Source: Opitutales bacterium
Lineage (GTDB): Bacteria; Verrucomicrobiota; Verrucomicrobiia; Opitutales; Opitutaceae
NCBI GenBank assembly: GCA_021772595.1
Contig: JAJFLS010000685.1
Span: forward strand, 1-10,336
Direction: 5' to 3'
Length of the DNA stretch: 10,336 nucleotides
The notes below the pieces were generated by a model. It had not been told where the DNA came from. It did not search any database and saw only the letters and a program-made list of their open reading frames with translations. Below are positions 5,997 to 10,336 of the stretch, one piece after another. The stretch's first letter is position 1; each line of letters starts with the position of its first letter. Both the position numbers and the translations under genes were made by a program.

Positions 5997-8729
5997 TTAC
6001 AAACTCTCCAGCAGGCGGGCGATCTCGTCGCGTTTGGCTTGGGTTTCCGCGAGCTGCTTTTTGGCCCCTTCGACAACTGCAGGCGGCGCTTTGTCGACGA
6101 AACTCGAATTGTTGAGCTTCCCCTCTCCAGCTTGGATCGCTTTGCCGAGCTTCTCGAGCTCCTTGCTCAAGCGGACTTTTTCCGCCTCTACATCGATCGC
6201 GCTGGAGAGATCGAGGTAGACTGTCCCCAACGCCGAAACCGAACCCGGCAAATTCTCGACCTTCTCTCGGATCTCAATCGTCGCCGCGCCGGCGAGCTTC
6301 TTGATCGTATCCAGATTGCCTTCGATAACCGTCGAGCTAGGCGCATCGGTCGGCGAAACGAAAAGCGTCACATCCCGCTTGGACGCCACATTGTACTCCG
6401 CCTTGATCGCGCGGGCCTGAGTAATCAGTTCTTTTACCTGCTCGATTCGCGCAGCACCTGCTTCGTCGATCGAAATTCCTTTCGACTCAAGCAACGCCCT
6501 CAACTCTGACGCCTTTATAAGCCCGCCGTCTTGCAGAAATCCGCCGCCTTCCGAATAGCCCATCGACTGCCAAAGCTCTTCCGTAATATGCGGAGTGATC
6601 GGGTGGAGCATCAAGAGAGACTGGCGTATCGCCAAATCCGATACCGCCAAAGCCGCATCGTGACGCGGGTCGTCCTTGGACTGCAGCATCGCCTTGGCCG
6701 CTTCAACGTACCAGTCGCAAAAATCGCCCCAAAAGAAGTTGTGCAGCGTATGCGTGAGCGGGTGCAATTCAAAGCGGGCGAATTGCCCTTCGATGTCTTC
6801 CATCGTCTGAAGAAGACGGAAGAGAATCCAATTCCCGTAGCCTTCAAGCTCCGATCCAGCCAAGCGATCCACGATCGCCTCCAAACTCTGGGTACTCGTC
6901 TCGCCACCCGCCATCTGACGAAAACGGCAGGCGTTCCAAAGCTTAGTGCAGAAATTGCGTCCGATCTCGATCCGGTCTTCCGAGAACAGAATATCCGATC
7001 CGCTGGGAGCGATATTGATTATGCCGAAGCGCAGCCCGTCCGCCCCGAACTTCGCGATCAAGTCCAGAGGATCCGGCGAATTGCCGAGGGACTTGGACAT
7101 TTTTCGTCCCTTCTCGTCGCGAATAAGACCGTGGATAAAAACGTCCTTGAACGGAACGCGCTGGTCAATCTCCTCGTCCGTCAGCGATTCCTTTTCTTCG
7201 CCCATCAGCTCCAAGCCGGACATGATCATGCGAGCCACCCAAAAGAATATGATGTCGAAGCCCGTTACGAGCATGCTCGTCGGATAGAAGTAGTTCAGCT
7301 CCGACTGGACCTTCGGATCCTCGCTCGGCCAGCCGAAGGTCGCGAACGGCCAAAGATTGGACGATGCCCATGTATCCAAAACATCCTCATCCTGCTCCCA
7401 GTTTTCCGGATCGTCAGGACCGTCCACCGACACGTGCCAATTTGCGGGATCGCTCCGGTCGGCATTCTTCTTGTACCAAACCGGAATACGCTGCCCCCAC
7501 CAAAGCTGGCGGCTGATGCACCAGTCCTGGATGTTGTTGAGCCAGTGGAGATAGACTTTCTCCCAGCGCTTCGGGTGGAATTTTATGATACCCTTCTCGA
7601 CCGCGCGTTTCGCTTCCTCAACTTTTGGATACTTCAAGTACCATTGCTCCGACAAGCGCGGCTCGATCGGCACATCCGCCCGTTCTGAAAAACCGACATT
7701 GTTGTCGTAGTCTTCGATCTCGACCATCAGGCCGAGCTCCTCGAGTTTCTGAACCGCAACTTTGCGGGCCTTGAAGCGATCCATTCCAGCGAACTCCTCG
7801 CCGGCCAAATCGTTGAGAGTCCCGTCGGGATTCATCACATCGATAACCGCCAAGTCGTGACGTTTGCCGATGTCGAAGTCGACCTGGTCGTGAGCCGGCG
7901 TGACCTTGAGCACGCCCGTACCGAAATCCTTTTCAACCGCTCGATCCGCGACGAAAGGTATCTCCGCTCGCGGAAACGGACGCCAACAATGCTTACCCAG
8001 CAAGTCCGCGTAACGCTCATCATCGGGATGAACCGCAACGCCCGAATCGCCCATGATCGTCTCCGGACGCGTCGTTGAAATCTCGACGAAACGGCCCGGC
8101 TCTTCGACGATTTCGTAGCGCATTTTGTAGAGCTTGCCCTTCTGCGGCTTCATGATGACCTCCTCGTTACTGAGAGCGGTCTGCGAAACGGGACACCAGT
8201 TTACGAGGCGCTTGCCTCGATAAATGAAGTCGCGATTATAGAGCTCGACGAACGAAGAAATCACCGACCGCTGGTACTCCGGATCCATTGTGAAGCGCGA
8301 GCGACGCCAATCGCAAGACGCGCCGAGCTTTCGCAGCTGATTGAAAATGATGCCTCCGTGCTGGTCGGACCACTCCCACGCTCTTTCGAGAAACTTCTCG
8401 CGGCCCAACTCGCGACGGGAGGTGCCTTCCTTTCGCAAGGCTTGCTCGACCTTAACTTGCGTCGCGATGGACGCGTGGTCCGTGCCAGGAAACCAGAGAG
8501 CCGACTTGCCTTCGACGCGAGCGCGGCGAATGAAAATGTCCTGGAGCGCGTTGTCCAACACGTGCCCCATGTGGAGCATACCAGTCACATTTGGCGGAGG
8601 AATCATGATCGTGAACGATTCGCGATCGGCCTTCACCTCGCCCTCGAAGCAACCCTTTTCCTCCCAAGCTTGATACCACTTGGGTTCCACTATCTTAGGA
8701 TCGTAACTCTGGTCTAATTCCGTCGACAT
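5997..8729 (-). CDS. valS: valine--tRNA ligase
   Basis: A 910-residue class I aminoacyl-tRNA synthetase that charges tRNA-Val in the cytoplasm. The HIGH signature appears as HMGH (53-56) in PPPNVTGMLHMGHVLDNAL. The editing (CP1) domain carries TTRPETIMGD (from 219). The catalytic core contains CISRQLWWGQRIPVWY and DVLDTWASSNLWPF, and KMSKS is at 543-547. The anticodon-binding region ends in LHPITPHITEELWQS. The last 65 or so residues form the valine-specific charged coiled coil (AEKVRLSKELEKLGKA ... AKRDEIARLLESL), so the protein is complete. I chose ATG 8729. An in-frame TTG two codons upstream (8735) is possible, and neither start has a clear Shine-Dalgarno sequence. Upstream on the minus strand, TTGTCA (8785-8780) and TATCGC (8762-8757), 17 bp apart, form a weak promoter candidate. 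No T-box leader is recognisable. Confidence 0.97.
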   Translation of the reverse strand: MSTELDQSYDPKIVEPKWYQAWEEKGCFEGEVKADRESFTIMIPPPNVTGMLHMGHVLDNALQDIFIRRARVEGKSALWFPGTDHASIATQVKVEQALRKEGTSRRELGREKFLERAWEWSDQHGGIIFNQLRKLGASCDWRRSRFTMDPEYQRSVISSFVELYNRDFIYRGKRLVNWCPVSQTALSNEEVIMKPQKGKLYKMRYEIVEEPGRFVEISTTRPETIMGDSGVAVHPDDERYADLLGKHCWRPFPRAEIPFVADRAVEKDFGTGVLKVTPAHDQVDFDIGKRHDLAVIDVMNPDGTLNDLAGEEFAGMDRFKARKVAVQKLEELGLMVEIEDYDNNVGFSERADVPIEPRLSEQWYLKYPKVEEAKRAVEKGIIKFHPKRWEKVYLHWLNNIQDWCISRQLWWGQRIPVWYKKNADRSDPANWHVSVDGPDDPENWEQDEDVLDTWASSNLWPFATFGWPSEDPKVQSELNYFYPTSMLVTGFDIIFFWVARMIMSGLELMGEEKESLTDEEIDQRVPFKDVFIHGLIRDEKGRKMSKSLGNSPDPLDLIAKFGADGLRFGIINIAPSGSDILFSEDRIEIGRNFCTKLWNACRFRQMAGGETSTQSLEAIVDRLAGSELEGYGNWILFRLLQTMEDIEGQFARFELHPLTHTLHNFFWGDFCDWYVEAAKAMLQSKDDPRHDAALAVSDLAIRQSLLMLHPITPHITEELWQSMGYSEGGGFLQDGGLIKASELRALLESKGISIDEAGAARIEQVKELITQARAIKAEYNVASKRDVTLFVSPTDAPSSTVIEGNLDTIKKLAGAATIEIREKVENLPGSVSALGTVYLDLSSAIDVEAEKVRLSKELEKLGKAIQAGEGKLNNSSFVDKAPPAVVEGAKKQLAETQAKRDEIARLLESL

Positions 8730-8831
8730 CGGCAAATACGCGTTGAAAAAGGGCTAGCGATAAAAGCCCCCCAATCCGATGACAAGCGGATTCGCCCAGA
8801 CGAAAGAGCTCAACGCTCCCCCAACGGCATG

Positions 8832-8865
8832 ACCGTTTAAATTACAACGTTGTAATTTAAACGGT
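8832..8865. promoter_or_regulatory. 34-bp perfect palindrome in the divergent valS / methyltransferase-like region
   Basis: Bases 8832-8865 form an uninterrupted perfect palindrome centred on ACGT (8847-8850), with inner core TTACAACGTTGTAA and outer arms ACCGTTTAA / TTAAACGGT. It lies about 100 bp from both the valS start (minus) and the start at 8969 (plus). A central AACGTT with symmetric flanks is the form of many LacI-family operators, so an operator is one reading. A cruciform or bidirectional terminator is another, although the arms are AT-rich and no transcript is expected to end here. The rest of 8736-8968 shows only small hairpins (for example AATCCG 8773-8778 with CGGATT 8787-8792) and no gene. 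Confidence 0.5.
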
Positions 8866-8968
8866 TGGAGAGGAATCGCTTCATAAAACGGGCCGGTCGC
8901 AGATCGCTCGCGCGAAAGTCTCGTGTCAGCCGAGAAATCCCTACACAGAGACCGTACCGAAATCTCAA

Positions 8969-9643
8969 ATGAAACCGCGAATCAAACAAGCCGAGGCGAA
9001 AACCCCTGGCGGAGGAACCATCGCCCTCTTCGAGCAAGACGGGGCTTTTTCGATCAGCTTTAACGGTCAGGAGCTGATGCACTCGAAAGCCAGCGCGTCA
9101 GAGCGGTTGCTCGGCCAGATCGGAGTAAAACGGCTCGAAGACGATGGCGACGCACGGATTCTGATCGGAGGCCTCGGTCTCGGATTTACGCTGCGAAGCG
9201 TGTTGGAAGCCGTCAGTCCAGAAACGACGGTGGAAGTAGTCGAATTAGTCCCGGAGGTAATTGAATGGAATCGGGTACATCTCGAACCGCTAAATGGCGC
9301 GCTGCTTGACGACCCGCGCGTCGAAGTCCTGGCCGACGACGTGGCCGCCCTTATCGAGCGAGCGGAACCGGAAACCTACGACGCGATATTGCTGGACATA
9401 GACAACGGCCCCATCGCGATGGTTGTCGAAAGCAATAGCTCACTGTATTCAATATCTGGAATAGGTTCTGTTCACCGCGCGTTGAAGCCGGGTGGGCGCG
9501 TCGTCTTTTGGTCCGCGGGACCGGATCCGATATTCGAGGCTCGATTGCGAAAAGCGGGATTCGATGTGACGGCGGTTCCCGCGAAAACTCACGAAGGAGC
9601 GAAACGAGCCGCGTATTTGCTCTATGTCGCAGACCGGAGTTAG
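8969..9643 (+). CDS. spermidine-synthase-like / SAM-dependent methyltransferase-fold protein
   Basis: A 224-residue protein with a class I methyltransferase (Rossmann) fold of the spermidine-synthase-like family. The N-terminal beta part has FSISFNGQELMHSKASASERLLGQ (27-50), like the substrate-side strands of spermidine synthases. Next are the nucleotide-binding loop LIGGLGLGFTLRS (65-77), the acidic strand VEVVELVPEVIEWNR with E92, DD at 123-124, YDAILLDIDNGP (137-148) and the terminal strands LKPGGRVVFWSAGPDP. The usual spermidine synthase GGGDG and the catalytic DxxDP loop are replaced by GGLGLG and DIDNGP. Aminopropyl transfer is therefore doubtful, and the substrate is unknown. ATG 8969 lacks a clear Shine-Dalgarno sequence. 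A REP element starts 2 nt after the stop, and a related gene follows on the same strand. Confidence 0.85.
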   Translation: MKPRIKQAEAKTPGGGTIALFEQDGAFSISFNGQELMHSKASASERLLGQIGVKRLEDDGDARILIGGLGLGFTLRSVLEAVSPETTVEVVELVPEVIEWNRVHLEPLNGALLDDPRVEVLADDVAALIERAEPETYDAILLDIDNGPIAMVVESNSSLYSISGIGSVHRALKPGGRVVFWSAGPDPIFEARLRKAGFDVTAVPAKTHEGAKRAAYLLYVADRS

Positions 9644-9645
9644 AG

Positions 9646-9825
9646 ACATAAGGTAGGGACCGATCCCGCAGGCGGTCCGCAATCGAAAAGTCTCCGACAA
9701 ATTCAAAAATTAGAACAACGCCGCATTCGCTACGTAGCTACGCCGAGACTTCGGCGTGGAACCTGCAACAATTGTTTAAAACGAACAAAAAGCGGACCGC
9801 CTGGCAGTCGGTCCCTACCTTATGT
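9646..9825. repeat. inverted REP pair (family C) enclosing a further REP-like hairpin
   Basis: A 35-nt copy at 9646-9680 begins ACATAAGGTAGGGACCG and ends GGCGGTCCGC. It has an inverted copy at 9792-9825, with differences only near the hairpin loop. Each contains GTAG followed by a GGACCG...CGGTCC hairpin. Between them, GTAG at 9734-9737 stands directly before a perfect 7-bp stem with 4-nt loop (ACGCCGA-GACT-TCGGCGT, 9740-9757), which looks like a fourth REP type. The left copy begins 2 nt after a stop codon. The right copy abuts the next gene, and its last bases include an in-frame ATG (9822). Confidence 0.75.
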
Positions 9826-9860
9826 TTGACCTGCCCGCTCGTCTTGGCACATCTTCCGTG

Positions 9861-10336
9861 ATGAGCTTGGCCTTCGAGGAACTCGACTTTCGCCCGACTC
9901 CAATCGGAGATCTTATTCTGAGGCGGCGACGCATGCCGCAATTGGGGGATCTCGACATTTACGAGGTGAAACTTGGTGACGACTTTCTGATGTCGAGCTT
10001 GTTTCACGAAGCCGAGCATCAGCTATCGAAGCTCGGGCTGGGAGCGCTGGAAGGTGAAGAACTCGACGTCGTAGTCGGCGGGCTAGGGCTCGGATACACA
10101 GCGGTTTCCGCGTTGGAAGACGCGCGTGTGTCGTCGCTCATCGTTGTGGAATACCTTGAGGGAGTTATTGAGTGGCACCAGAAGGGCTTGGTTCCGCTAG
10201 GGAAAAAGTTGACTGGCGATACTCGTTGCCGGTTCGTCGAGGCCGACTTCTTCGACCTTTCGCGCGATGTAGTGAAAAGCTTCGACTTGGAGTATCCAGA
10301 TAAAAAGCACGACGCCATTCTTCTAGACATCGACCA
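9861..10336 (+). CDS. spermidine-synthase-like protein (3' partial), paralogue-like neighbour
   Basis: The frame opens at ATG 9861 and runs off the right edge after 158 codons. The protein begins MSLAFEELDFRPTPIGDLIL, then RRRRMPQLGDLDIYEVKLGD and FLMSSLFHEAEHQLSKLGL, an N-terminus I know from proteins annotated as spermidine synthase-like. A methyltransferase core follows: VVVGGLGLGYTAVSALED, LIVVEYLEGVIEWHQKGLVPLG, VEADFF and HDAILLDIDH at the edge. It shares GGLGLG, the xVIEW acidic-strand segment and AILLDID with the preceding gene, so the two are fold-related and perhaps functionally paired. The FEELD-RPTP opening favours ATG 9861. GTG 9858 and ATG 9822 (inside the REP arm) are in frame but less likely. 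No Shine-Dalgarno sequence is visible. The function is unproven. Confidence 0.82.
   Translation, partial: MSLAFEELDFRPTPIGDLILRRRRMPQLGDLDIYEVKLGDDFLMSSLFHEAEHQLSKLGLGALEGEELDVVVGGLGLGYTAVSALEDARVSSLIVVEYLEGVIEWHQKGLVPLGKKLTGDTRCRFVEADFFDLSRDVVKSFDLEYPDKKHDAILLDID

Noticed and set aside
6531..7688. A 385-codon plus-strand open frame
   Set aside because: It lies wholly antisense to valS, whose reading frame has all synthetase motifs. The translation shows no family features.
8730..8735. TTG start for valS two codons upstream of the ATG
   Set aside because: It is in frame, but TTG is a rarer start, has no Shine-Dalgarno support and adds only two residues. ATG 8729 is preferred.
8969..9643. 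Calling this gene speE (true spermidine synthase)
   Set aside because: The GGGDG loop and the catalytic Asp loop of spermidine synthases are not present, so only a fold-level call is supportable.
9822..9860. Upstream in-frame ATG (9822) or GTG (9858) for the right-edge gene
   Set aside because: The 9822 ATG lies within the REP arm, and the family N-terminus begins with the FEELD-RPTP segment just after 9861.
9738..10330. Two minus-strand open frames of 93 and 103 codons
   Set aside because: They are antisense to the right-edge spermidine-synthase-like gene, whose plus-strand translation has clear motifs.

Overview
The window reads as chromosomal DNA from a Gram-negative environmental bacterium. 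Verrucomicrobiota, probably the Opitutae branch, is my best guess, but this is an inference. It rests on the style of the secreted-protein C-terminus at the left edge, on abundant GTAG-headed REP-like repeats between genes, on a muropeptide-recycling ligase (Mpl, which goes with meso-diaminopimelate peptidoglycan), and on moderately GC-rich coding DNA. No rRNA, tRNA, CRISPR array, intact transposase or phage gene was found.

Left part (1-2031). The C-terminal end of a probable secreted protein runs off the left edge. Next is a two-gene toxin-antitoxin-like module: a DUF6922-type small protein followed by an AbiEii/AbiGii-type nucleotidyltransferase, overlapping by 46 nt. A short minus-strand reading frame resembling the C-terminus of an Hcp-type tube protein follows and is probably a remnant. 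About 430 bp of repeat-rich non-coding DNA then leads to the housekeeping block.

Centre (2032-8735), all on the minus strand. In transcription order the genes are valS (valyl-tRNA synthetase), a small two-TM membrane protein of unknown function, mpl (peptidoglycan recycling ligase) and fumA (iron-sulphur class I fumarase). valS and the membrane gene are 110 bp apart. The membrane gene and mpl are 34 bp apart, and a good -10 box lies in the end of the membrane gene. mpl and fumA are separated by a 215-bp spacer holding an inverted REP pair. The genes serve different core pathways, so this is co-orientation rather than one functional operon.

Right part (8736-10336), plus strand. A divergent intergenic region carries a 34-bp perfect palindrome. 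It is followed by two genes of spermidine-synthase-like/SAM-dependent methyltransferase fold in tandem, separated by a 217-bp spacer with three REP-like hairpins. The second gene runs off the right edge.

The main points of interest are the AbiEii homologue with His in place of the second Asp of its DxD motif, the set of REP-like families sharing a GTAG head and abutting stop codons, the long palindrome upstream of valS, and the tandem pair of spermidine-synthase-like genes that lack the usual catalytic signature. I did not find convincing evidence of a wholly new multi-gene system.
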